A stretch of 6,496 nucleotides of DNA from Bacillota bacterium (GCA_017578085.1 PKQR01000128.1:1-6496), one strand, 5' to 3'; shown: positions 1 to 5,571, counted from the stretch's first letter. Numbers and translations: made by a program. Notes: generated by a model not told the origin, from the letters alone.

Positions 1-77
1 GTCCAAACATCAAACGTCAGCGGCTGGCTGGGGCCGTGCCCTTCCGCCGCCACCGCGGCCAGCACTGTCAGCAGCAT
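1..77 (-). CDS. atpF: ATP synthase Fo subunit b, N-terminus (partial)
   Basis: This is the start of a minus-strand gene that runs off the left edge; 25 full codons are visible. The translation begins MLLTVLAAVAAEGHGPSQPL and continues TFDVW. A short hydrophobic stretch followed by a Gly/His/Pro-rich segment and then the beginning of what should be the membrane anchor (DVWT...) fits the N-terminus of many Firmicutes b subunits. Subunit b is the peripheral stalk that holds F1 to the a subunit. The ATG at 75-77 is preceded by AAGGGGG at 86-92 with an 8-nt spacer, which decides the start; an in-frame GTG ten codons upstream lacks such a site. The gene follows atpE, the position expected for atpF in bacterial atp operons. 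The identification rests on position and a short N-terminus, so the family assignment is inference, but a likely one. Confidence 0.72.
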   Translation of the reverse strand, partial: MLLTVLAAVAAEGHGPSQPLTFDVW

Positions 78-117
78 CGCGCGTTCCCCCTTCGCCGGCG
101 CCCGCACGCGGCGCGGC

Positions 118-147
118 CGGGGAACGGGCAACTCGTCCCGTTCCCCG
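118..147 (-). other. 11-bp perfect stem-loop in the atpE-atpF spacer
   Basis: Positions 118-128 (CGGGGAACGGG) pair perfectly with 137-147 (CCCGTTCCCCG) around an 8-nt loop. On the transcribed strand no T-run follows the stem, so it does not look like a Rho-independent terminator, and the downstream atpF would have to be reached by the same transcript. A role as an mRNA processing or stability element after the highly translated atpE is possible but is inference. Confidence 0.6.
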
Positions 148-178
148 CCCCGCACGGCAAATCATCCGGGCCCCACCA

Positions 179-208
179 CCGGGGCAAGCAGCCCCGGGCG
201 AAACGCCC
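179..208 (-). other. Two small adjacent hairpins in the atpE-atpF spacer
   Basis: Positions 179-185 (CCGGGGC) pair with 191-197 (GCCCCGG) around a 5-nt loop. An alternative small hairpin uses 196-200 (GGGCG) and 204-208 (CGCCC) with an AAA triloop; the two share two bases, so they may be mutually exclusive or slide. Neither is followed by a T-run on the minus strand. The 78-278 spacer holds these structures, the atpF ribosome binding site and no visible gene. Confidence 0.45.
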
Positions 209-278
209 TGTGGGGCGCCCGCAACCTTCCACGCCCGTTGTGCCCGCGCCCTATGCCCTCAGCTTACCCTTCGAGGCC

Positions 279-503
279 TTACAGCCTGGTCCACAGCAAA
301 ATGGCAATAACGAAGGAGAAGAGCGTAAGGGCCTCCATGAACGCGAGAGCGATCAACAGGGCCGTGCGCATGTCGCCGGCGGCCTCCGGCTGACGGGACA
401 TGGACTCCATAGCCTTGGAGGTCGCCCAGGCCTGGCTCAGCGCGGACGTCATGGCCGGCAGAGCGATCGCCAGGGCCACAGCGAACAGACCGGCAACCGT
501 CAT
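279..503 (-). CDS. atpE: ATP synthase Fo subunit c (rotor ring)
   Basis: This 74-residue hairpin protein has the length and layout of the c subunit that forms the proton-driven rotor ring in the membrane. Helix 1 spans about residues 4-30, the polar loop carries the family signature RQPE at 37-40, and helix 2 (about 48-70) contains the ion-binding carboxylate E57 in the context FMEALTLF, close to cyanobacterial/chloroplast c subunits. Gln24 sits where ion-coordinating Gln is found in some rings, but E57 is followed by Ala rather than Ser/Thr, so proton rather than sodium coupling is more likely. The usual helix-1 GxGxGxGxxxG motif is fully replaced: T19, A21, S23, A25 and S29 occupy the glycine positions. 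Start: ATG at 501-503, with AAAGGAGG at 513-520 and a 9-nt spacer, the best ribosome binding site in the window, as expected for the most abundant Fo subunit. The stop is TAA. Confidence 0.96.
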   Translation of the reverse strand: MTVAGLFAVALAIALPAMTSALSQAWATSKAMESMSRQPEAAGDMRTALLIALAFMEALTLFSFVIAILLWTRL

Positions 504-512
504 CTTGCTTTC

Positions 513-520
513 CCTCCTTT
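513..520 (-). promoter_or_regulatory. Strong ribosome binding site of atpE
   Basis: On the minus strand the sequence reads AAAGGAGG, 9 nt before the ATG at 503. It is a near-perfect match to the anti-Shine-Dalgarno end of 16S rRNA and fixes the atpE start. Confidence 0.85.
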
Positions 521-533
521 CCCCTCAGCGCGT

Positions 534-549
534 GTGGCGAGACCGCCAC
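534..549 (-). other. Stem-loop upstream of the atpE ribosome binding site
   Basis: Positions 534-539 (GTGGCG) pair perfectly with 544-549 (CGCCAC) around a 4-nt loop, in the 80-nt gap between atpB and atpE and ending 13 nt before the atpE Shine-Dalgarno. No T-run follows. It could shape the atpE translation initiation region; that is inference. Confidence 0.45.
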
Positions 550-583
550 GACTTGGCTGCGCGCTAGATGGATTTACGCCGCT

Positions 584-1276
584 CTAGTGGCCGTGGGTTT
601 GAGTGGCCAAATAGGTGCAGGTGAGCAGCGTAAAGATAAATGCCTGAATGAATCCCATGAGCAGCCCCAGCATCATGACGGGCACGGGAAGCACCACGGG
701 AACCAAGATGGCCAGAATCGTGACCACCGTCTTCTCACCAAACATGTTGCCAAACAAACGGATGGCCAGCGAGAAGGGCTTCACGATCTCCTCGAGGATG
801 TTCATGGGAAGCATGATGACTACAGGCGAGACGTAGTTGTGCAGATAGCCCTTGAAGCCCTTTTCCTTGATGCCCATCACGTGGGTGAGAATGATGGTGG
901 TGATGGCCAGGGCCGCAGTGGTCATGATGTCCGTCGTCGGCGGCACGAAGCCGGGGATGAACCAGGAGAGGTTCATGAACAGGATGAACACGAACAGGCT
1001 GCCGACGATCCACAGGTACTTGCGCCCGTGCTTGCCCATGGCGCCCTCGAGCAGCCCGTAGAGAAACTCGACCAACATTTCGATGAAAACTTGTGCGCCG
1101 CGAGGAACTTCGTGAAACCCGCCCCGGGTGAGCAGCTTAACGGCGGCGATCAAGACGATCATGACGATCCAGGTGTTGACGACGGTGGAGGTGATGGTGA
1201 CCGGCCCGATGTGGAGCACGTCAAAGCGGACCAGGTGGTCCATGACTTCGTTCAGCTGCTGGACGATACGATCCAA
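584..1276 (-). CDS. atpB: ATP synthase Fo subunit a (proton channel)
   Basis: This is a 230-residue polytopic membrane protein and the stator half of the proton path of F1Fo ATP synthase. The fingerprint is KPFSLAIRLFGNMFGE, with the essential Arg at residue 173 that faces the c-ring carboxylate, followed by the last helix with Q211 in FIQAFIFTLLTCTYLA. About five to six membrane helices are visible (roughly 32-50, 88-110, 117-134, 148-170, 184-200, 203-225). Lys182, nine residues after the Arg, stands where E. coli has Glu219. Start: I chose TTG at 1274-1276, because AAGGGGTGA lies 7 nt upstream and the upstream gene ends at 1284, leaving a 7-nt gap. An ATG at 1243 (219 residues) is the alternative, with a poorer ribosome binding site. 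Longer versions would overlap atpI by tens of bases. The stop is TAG. Confidence 0.95.
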   Translation of the reverse strand: MDRIVQQLNEVMDHLVRFDVLHIGPVTITSTVVNTWIVMIVLIAAVKLLTRGGFHEVPRGAQVFIEMLVEFLYGLLEGAMGKHGRKYLWIVGSLFVFILFMNLSWFIPGFVPPTTDIMTTAALAITTIILTHVMGIKEKGFKGYLHNYVSPVVIMLPMNILEEIVKPFSLAIRLFGNMFGEKTVVTILAILVPVVLPVPVMMLGLLMGFIQAFIFTLLTCTYLATQTHGH

Positions 1277-1283
1277 GCTCCGC

Positions 1284-1646
1284 TCACCCCTTGCGCCCCA
1301 GGGCGGCCTTTGCCGCGTCTCCAAAGTAGACCATGACTTCCGCCAGCACGCCGGTTAGAACCCCGAGCAACACCTCAAGGCCCAGCGGCGCCGCGACGGC
1401 GAGGATGACGGCCGACAGGATTAGCCGCACCATCACCCGCTGCATCAACCGGTACTGCGCCCGGTCGTCCGGCCGGTCGCCCAACGCCCGCATGGCCGAA
1501 TGCAGCATAAAATGATTGACCATGCTGATTGGCAGGCCCGCAACGACGCCGGCCGCCGCACCGCGCAGCCCCACGACAAACAGCACGACCGCGCAGCCGA
1601 AACCAAACAGGGCGATGGCCCGCAGCCGCCCCCACTGGTTGTCCAC
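1284..1646 (-). CDS. atpI: ATP synthase protein I (AtpI family)
   Basis: This 120-residue membrane protein sits between atpZ and atpB, the standard place of atpI. Four hydrophobic segments are visible (about 10-27, 30-49, 73-90, 92-109) with a charged cytoplasmic loop GDRPDDRAQYR between the second and third, which fits the ATP-synt_I family. AtpI proteins are thought to help assemble the c ring and/or the a-c interface; the family has little sequence conservation, so the call rests on topology, length and neighbours. The start is GTG at 1644-1646, two bases after the atpZ stop codon (TAA 1649-1651), with AAAGGA about 12 nt upstream, inside the end of atpZ. This suggests translational coupling. 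It ends in TGA only 7 nt before the atpB start. Confidence 0.85.
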   Translation of the reverse strand: MDNQWGRLRAIALFGFGCAVVLFVVGLRGAAAGVVAGLPISMVNHFMLHSAMRALGDRPDDRAQYRLMQRVMVRLILSAVILAVAAPLGLEVLLGVLTGVLAEVMVYFGDAAKAALGRKG

Positions 1647-1648
1647 CC

Positions 1649-2023
1649 TTAACGTTCATCCTTTCCCGGAGGCAACCCGCCCCTGGCTGAGGGACCGTCA
1701 CCTTCGGGAAAGTTCTCCTTTTCACGATCCCGGACACGCGTGTGCCCTCCCCCCGGGCGCGACCCCGGCCCGGAACGCTGGAGGGCCATAACTTCCTTCA
1801 CCAGCGAGAGCATGCTCAACACCATGCCCAGCACGATCCCGAGAACCATGAAGACCGGGGCAGTTTGCCAGCGCTCGTCTAGCCATGTTCCCGCCCGGTA
1901 GCCGAGGTAGATGTAGACGGCGGTCGACAGCACCAGGGATATGCCGATGCTCCCGTACCTGGCGTAGTCCCCGGCGCCACGCAACGCCAATCCCCCACTG
2001 TCCGGGTTTGCGAGCGGCCCCAT
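1649..2023 (-). CDS. atpZ: AtpZ family membrane protein (F0F1-ATPase gene-1 type)
   Basis: This 124-residue protein is the first gene of the ATP synthase operon. The core, about residues 19-81, matches the two-helix AtpZ/ATPase_gene1 family: DYARYGSIGISLVLSTAVYI, then LGYRAGTWLDERW, then a second helix PVFMVLGIVLGMVLSMLSLVKEV. The GYxxGxWLD segment between the helices is the family signature. AtpZ works with AtpI in c-ring assembly and has been proposed to handle Mg2+/Ca2+. The start is fixed at the ATG 2021-2023 by the promoter at 2048-2076: the longer open frame, up to 2101, would begin upstream of that promoter. The ribosome binding site is weak (GGGAAC). The oddity is a 43-residue tail (82-124) rich in Gly, Pro, Arg, Glu and Asp with no hydrophobic segment; typical family members end soon after helix 2. 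Confidence 0.85.
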   Translation of the reverse strand: MGPLANPDSGGLALRGAGDYARYGSIGISLVLSTAVYIYLGYRAGTWLDERWQTAPVFMVLGIVLGMVLSMLSLVKEVMALQRSGPGSRPGGGHTRVRDREKENFPEGDGPSARGGLPPGKDER

Positions 2024-2047
2024 GCGTTCCCGGAACCAACGGCACCT

Positions 2048-2076
2048 ATTATAGTACACGGTGCGGCACTTTGCAA
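2048..2076 (-). promoter_or_regulatory. Sigma-A type promoter of the atp operon
   Basis: On the minus strand TTGCAA (2071-2076) is separated by exactly 17 bp from a perfect TATAAT (2048-2053). The -35 matches 4 of 6 consensus bases and the -10 matches 6 of 6. Predicted transcription start is near 2041, which gives a leader of about 18 nt before the atpZ ATG at 2023. The surroundings are very GC-rich, so the A/T-rich box stands out. It lies in the 84-nt gap after the epimerase stop codon, in the right orientation to drive atpZ-I-B-E-F. Confidence 0.82.
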
Positions 2077-2107
2077 CGTGTCCGCTCCCGACGGCAGCCA
2101 AGCGACC

Positions 2108-3307
2108 TTAGCGCAGCGCGCCAACCCCGGGCGTCGGCGGGAGCGCGAATTCCTCCGGCCAGTCGGGCTCCCACCCGAAGATGTGCTCCAGAGCGTGGGC
2201 GATGCGCTCCGCCGCCCGGCCGTCACCGTACGGATTCGGCGCCGTCGCCATGGCCCGGTACGCTTCCGGATCCATGAGCAGGCGTGCCGCTTCCCGCTCA
2301 ATCCGGTCCGGGTCGGTGCCAGCGAGGCGCGCCCCCCCTGCCGCGATGCCTTCCGGCCGCTCGGTGGTCGTGCGCAGGACGAGCACGGGCTTGCCCAAGG
2401 CCAGCGCCTCCTCCTGGATGCCGCCGGAATCCGTCAGCACCAGGTGGCACCGCTCAAGCAGGTGGACGAAATCCAGGTAATGGGGCGGCTCCATGAGATA
2501 CACCCGCTCCTGGCCGGCCAGCTCCTGCGCCGCTGCCCGCACATGGGGATTGCGGTGCACGGGAAACACCACCGCCACGTCGGGAAACCGCTCCAAGAGG
2601 CGCCGCACCGCCCAGTAGATGCGGCGCAGCGGCTCGCCCAGGTTTTCCCGGCGGTGCGTCGTCAACAACAACAACCGCCCGGGCCACGCCGCCGCCTGTT
2701 CCAGTGCGGGATCGGTGAACCGGTAGGAGGGCCGCCGGGCCATGTACAGGGCGTCGATGACGGTGTTGCCGGTGACCAGCACCGTTTCCGGGGCCACGTG
2801 CTCCCGCAAGAGGTTGTCCCGTGCGCCGGCCGTAGGCGCGAAATGCCAGGCGGCGATGCGCCCTATCAGCCGCCGGTTCATCTCTTCGGGGAAGGGATTG
2901 AGCAGGTCCGCCGTGCGCAACCCGGCCTCGACGTGGGCCGCCGGGACGCGCCGGTGAAACGCGGCCAGCGCCGCCACCATGGCGGTGGTCGTGTCCCCCT
3001 GGACGAGCACCACGTCGGGAGCCATTTCGGCCAGCAGGGCATCGAGCCGTTCCAGCGCCCGACCGGCCAACCCGTTGAGGCTCTGGTCAGGCGTCATCAG
3101 GTTCAGGTCGGCGTCGGGCCGCAAGCCAAAGACGTCCAGTACCTGGTCCAGCATCTCGCGGTGCTGGGCGGTGACGACGACAGACACTTCCAGGCGCCCG
3201 CGGGAACGCAAGGTGTGCACGACCGGTGCGAGCTTGATGGCCTCCGGCCGGGTGCCGAAGACGACCATAACGCGCGCCCGGCGAGGCGTAGCCACGCGCG
3301 CCGTCAT
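2108..3307 (-). CDS. wecB: UDP-N-acetylglucosamine 2-epimerase (non-hydrolysing)
   Basis: This 399-residue cytosolic enzyme interconverts UDP-GlcNAc and UDP-ManNAc, supplying ManNAc for teichoic-acid linkage units or other surface polymers (mnaA in Bacillus, wecB in enterics). It has the GT-B fold, with all signature residues present: GTRPEAIK (R20, K25), QGDTTT (D105), HVEAGLRT (E127), PFPEEMNR (E141), THRREN (H218) and TDSGGIQEEA (S294, E300). The spacing matches the catalytic residues known from E. coli and B. subtilis enzymes (R10, K15, D95, E117, E131, H213 in E. coli). Length is close to the usual 370-390. The ATG at 3305-3307 overlaps the TGA of the upstream transferase gene as ATGA, so the two are translationally coupled. 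The longer open frame reaching 3388 is rejected because it would run deep into that gene. The stop is TAA. Confidence 0.97.
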   Translation of the reverse strand: MTARVATPRRARVMVVFGTRPEAIKLAPVVHTLRSRGRLEVSVVVTAQHREMLDQVLDVFGLRPDADLNLMTPDQSLNGLAGRALERLDALLAEMAPDVVLVQGDTTTAMVAALAAFHRRVPAAHVEAGLRTADLLNPFPEEMNRRLIGRIAAWHFAPTAGARDNLLREHVAPETVLVTGNTVIDALYMARRPSYRFTDPALEQAAAWPGRLLLLTTHRRENLGEPLRRIYWAVRRLLERFPDVAVVFPVHRNPHVRAAAQELAGQERVYLMEPPHYLDFVHLLERCHLVLTDSGGIQEEALALGKPVLVLRTTTERPEGIAAGGARLAGTDPDRIEREAARLLMDPEAYRAMATAPNPYGDGRAAERIAHALEHIFGWEPDWPEEFALPPTPGVGALR

Positions 3308-4353
3308 CCGCCGATGGGCGGCCGGGAACCGCGCGTCAAGCGGGCCGACGGCGGCCAGTCGCCCAACACCCCCAGCCTGCGAGCCCACGCCAGTAGCACG
3401 ATTCCCAGCAGGACCAACACCGCCGACGCCTGGGCCGTGGTGGCCCGCACAAGCACCAGGGCCAGCGCCACCGCGGCCAGGGCTGCGCTAATCGAGTACA
3501 ACAACAGCACCGCCTGCCGCTGGCTCAAGCCCGCCCGCAGCAGTTGGTGGTGCAGATGCTGGTCATCCCGCTGGGAGATGGGCCGGCCGTTCATGAAGCG
3601 CCGGAGCACGGCACAGGTGGTGTCCAGGACAGGAACGCCCAGCGTGAGGATGGGAATGCTCAAGGCGATGCTGGTCGCGCCCTTGAGCGCCCCTTCGACG
3701 GATATGGCGCCCAGCATGAAGCCGAGCAGCATGCCGCCCGTGTCGCCCATGAAGACGCGGGCGGGGTTGAAGTTGTAGCGCAAGAAGCCGACGGTGCTGC
3801 CGATGAGCGCCGCGGTCAGAAAGGCCACGAAGAACTGCTCCCGCTGCCAGGCGATGACCAAAAGGGGCAGCGCCGCGATGGATGCGATGCCTGCCGCGAG
3901 CCCATCGAGCCCGTCGATCAGGTTAAGCATATTGGTGATGGCCACGATCCACAGGATCGTAAGGGGAATGCCCCACGCTCCCAGGTAGAGCATGCCGCCG
4001 AACGGATTCGTGACAAACTGGATCCTGGTGCCAAAGTGCACCAGCACCCCTGCGGCAACCAACTGCCCCAGGAGCTTGGCGCCCGGTTTCAGCTCCACGT
4101 AGTCGTCGATGAGACCGACCAGCGTGATCAGGGTGGAGCCGGCCAGGAGGCCCACCAGCGTGTCGTTCCACCCTTGGGCGACGAGCACCGGAATCCAGAA
4201 GCCGAGGTAGATGGCGAGGCCGCCCGCGGTGGGCACGGGCCGCCGGTGAATGCGGCGCGGACCCGGGTTGGCCATAAGCCCCACCCGTTGGGCCGCGGCC
4301 CGCAAGATAGGCGTCAGCACCAGGCTTACCGCCGCGGACACGATGGCAATCAC
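3304..4353 (-). CDS. tagO: Undecaprenyl-phosphate GlcNAc-1-phosphate transferase (TagO/WecA family)
   Basis: This 349-residue integral membrane protein belongs to the MraY/WecA/TagO family and transfers a sugar-1-phosphate, most likely GlcNAc-1-P, from its UDP form to undecaprenyl phosphate on the cytoplasmic face, the first committed step of teichoic acid or related polymers. Motifs in order: HRRPVPTAGG (36-45), the Mg-binding DD at 83-84 (GLIDDYVELKPG), NMLNLIDGLDGLAAG (141-155; N141, N144, D147, D150), FMGDTGG (D204) and the basic DDQHLHHQLL loop (H266, H268, H269) typical of the WecA/TagO branch rather than MraY. About ten membrane helices are visible. The GTG start at 4351-4353 has GGGAG 6 nt upstream and lies 34 nt after the upp stop. 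An in-frame CTG a little further upstream is a weaker alternative; a stop codon blocks anything longer. The gene ends in an ATGA overlap with the epimerase. Confidence 0.94.
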   Translation of the reverse strand: MIAIVSAAVSLVLTPILRAAAQRVGLMANPGPRRIHRRPVPTAGGLAIYLGFWIPVLVAQGWNDTLVGLLAGSTLITLVGLIDDYVELKPGAKLLGQLVAAGVLVHFGTRIQFVTNPFGGMLYLGAWGIPLTILWIVAITNMLNLIDGLDGLAAGIASIAALPLLVIAWQREQFFVAFLTAALIGSTVGFLRYNFNPARVFMGDTGGMLLGFMLGAISVEGALKGATSIALSIPILTLGVPVLDTTCAVLRRFMNGRPISQRDDQHLHHQLLRAGLSQRQAVLLLYSISAALAAVALALVLVRATTAQASAVLVLLGIVLLAWARRLGVLGDWPPSARLTRGSRPPIGG

Positions 4354-4387
4354 AACCAGCTCCCGGATCGACAGCGGCTATCCCACC

Positions 4388-5026
4388 CTATCGGGTACCG
4401 TATAGGCGATCGCCGGCATCGCCCAGACCCGGCACGATGTACGCGTGTTCATTGAGCCGCTCGTCCACGGCCGCCACGAAAATGGGGACCTCGGGGTGGT
4501 CCTTGTGCACCCGGGCGATGCCCTCCGGCGCCGCCACCAGCGCCAGCAGCTTTATGCTGGTACCGCCCCGCCGCTTGATGTAGTCCAGCGCCGCCGCCGC
4601 GGATCCCCCCGTGGCCAGCATGGGGTCGATGACGATGACATCCCGCTCACCGATGTCTTGCGGCAGCTTGCAGTAGTACTGGACGGGATTCAGTGTTTCA
4701 GGATCCCGGTAAACGCCAAAGTGGCCGACCTTCGCGGCCGGGACAAGCCGCAGCACCCCGCCCAGCATGCCGAGTCCCGCCCGCAGGATGGCCACCACGG
4801 CCAGCTTCTTGCCGGAGACGACCCGGCCCTGCGCCACGGCGACGGGCGTCTGCACCTCAACGGGTTCGGTGGCGATATCCCGGGTCACCTCGTAGGCCAT
4901 CAGCATGGCGATTTCTTCCATCAACTCGCGAAAGTCCTTGGGACCCGTCCGGATATCGCGCAGCTTGGTCAGCTTGTGCTGCACCAAGGGATGATCGATG
5001 ACGTGCACGCCGCCTCCCTGCGACAA
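4388..5026 (-). CDS. upp: Uracil phosphoribosyltransferase
   Basis: This is a 212-residue cytosolic pyrimidine-salvage enzyme: uracil + PRPP gives UMP + PPi. It is co-linear with Bacillus Upp over its whole length: DHPLVQHKLT near the N-terminus, ILRAGLGM (the phosphate/PRPP region), VGHFGVYRDPETL, the PRPP-binding loop VIVIDPMLATGGSA and the uracil-binding C-terminus AYIVPGLGDAGDRLYGT. The usual length is 208-210. Two starts are possible: TTG at 5024-5026, with GGGAGG 9 nt upstream, or GTG at 5006-5008 (206 residues), with another GGGAGG only 4 nt upstream. Family length lies between the two. The gene follows rpiB directly; in Bacillus, glyA lies in this interval, and here it is absent. The stop is TAG. 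Confidence 0.96.
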   Translation of the reverse strand: MSQGGGVHVIDHPLVQHKLTKLRDIRTGPKDFRELMEEIAMLMAYEVTRDIATEPVEVQTPVAVAQGRVVSGKKLAVVAILRAGLGMLGGVLRLVPAAKVGHFGVYRDPETLNPVQYYCKLPQDIGERDVIVIDPMLATGGSAAAALDYIKRRGGTSIKLLALVAAPEGIARVHKDHPEVPIFVAAVDERLNEHAYIVPGLGDAGDRLYGTR

Positions 5027-5038
5027 GGGGCTTCGCCT

Positions 5039-5073
5039 CCCAGAAACTGGGCGCCGGGCGCCGGCACCGGCGC
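5039..5073 (-). other. Two hairpins in the rpiB-upp gap
   Basis: Positions 5058-5063 (GCGCCG) pair with 5068-5073 (CGGCGC) around GCAC, and 5039-5043 (CCCAG) pair with 5047-5051 (CTGGG) around an AAA triloop. On the transcribed strand the second stem ends in CTGGG, whose GGG is the start of the GGGAGG ribosome binding site for the upp TTG start, so it could partly occlude that site. No T-run follows either stem, so this is not a standard terminator. Confidence 0.45.
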
Positions 5074-5080
5074 TCCCGCC

Positions 5081-5518
5081 CTACTTCTCCAAGTCCCGGA
5101 TCTTGTCCACCCGGCGGGCGTGCCTGCCCCCGGCGAATTCGCCGGCCAGAAAGGCGTCGGCGATCTCCAGGGCGAGCCCAGGGCCGGTGACGCGCGCTCC
5201 CAGGCACAGCACGTTGGCGTCATTGTGCTCCCGGGCCATCCGGGCCGAATAGGGCTCCGCGCACAACGCGGCCCGCACGCCGGGCACCTTGTTGGCCGCG
5301 ATGGACATGCCGATGCCGGTGCCGCAGATCAGGATGCCCCGGTCGCACCGCCCCGCGGCCACGGCCTCGGCCACCAAACGGGCGTAGTCGGGGTAGTCGC
5401 ACGACTCACGGCTCGTGGTGCCCATGTCCACCACGGTGTGGCCGGCCGCCTCAAGATGGACCATCAGCTCTTGCTTCAAGTCAAACCCAGCGTGGTCGCT
5501 GCCGATGGCGATCCGCAT
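5081..5518 (-). CDS. rpiB: Ribose-5-phosphate isomerase B
   Basis: This is a 145-residue cytosolic enzyme of the RpiB/LacAB family, interconverting ribose-5-phosphate and ribulose-5-phosphate in the pentose phosphate pathway and so feeding PRPP, the co-substrate of the neighbouring Upp. Visible motifs: IGSDHAGFDLK (D8, H9), the DYPDYA segment (41-46), the catalytic-base loop ILICGTGIGMSIAANK (C65, T67) and REHNDANVLCLGAR (H98, N99, D100). Length is normal (about 145-150). The ATG at 5516-5518 begins exactly at the family N-terminus (MRIAIGSDHAG) and has a GGGGAGGGG ribosome binding region about 9 nt upstream. A longer open frame up to 5575 is an Arg-rich extension with no family match. It starts 53 nt after the phosphatase stop codon. 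LacA/B isomerases of galactose-6-phosphate are related, but the context favours RpiB. Confidence 0.95.
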   Translation of the reverse strand: MRIAIGSDHAGFDLKQELMVHLEAAGHTVVDMGTTSRESCDYPDYARLVAEAVAAGRCDRGILICGTGIGMSIAANKVPGVRAALCAEPYSARMAREHNDANVLCLGARVTGPGLALEIADAFLAGEFAGGRHARRVDKIRDLEK

Positions 5519-5571
5519 GCGCGTCGTCCCCTCCCCGGCTGTTTCGACGCGCCGCGGCCGTCTCCTGCGCC

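Noticed and set aside
118..147. Rho-independent terminator after atpE
   Set aside because: The stem is strong but no T-run follows on the minus strand, and atpF with its own ribosome binding site lies just beyond.
36..587. A 183-codon open frame on the plus strand
   Set aside because: It spans the opposite strand of atpE and the hairpin-rich spacer, with low-complexity Arg/Pro/His content and no domain.
1375..1737. Alternative frame across the atpZ-atpI junction
   Set aside because: It overlaps both genes out of frame, lacks hydrophobic segments of the expected kind and has no domain; the two membrane proteins in the other frames fit the operon.
2024..2101. N-terminal extension of AtpZ to 2101
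   Set aside because: The extra codons would overlap the TTGCAA-17-TATAAT promoter and encode a basic, Cys-containing stretch unlike the family.
3308..3388. N-terminal extension of the epimerase to 3388
   Set aside because: It would overlap 85 bases of the transferase gene, whereas the ATG at 3307 gives a classic ATGA junction and the normal family N-terminus.
2078..3778. A 566-codon open frame on the plus strand
   Set aside because: It lies opposite the epimerase and transferase, both of which have complete catalytic motifs. Its translation is rich in Arg, Pro, His and Gln with no domain, as expected of an antisense frame in GC-rich DNA.
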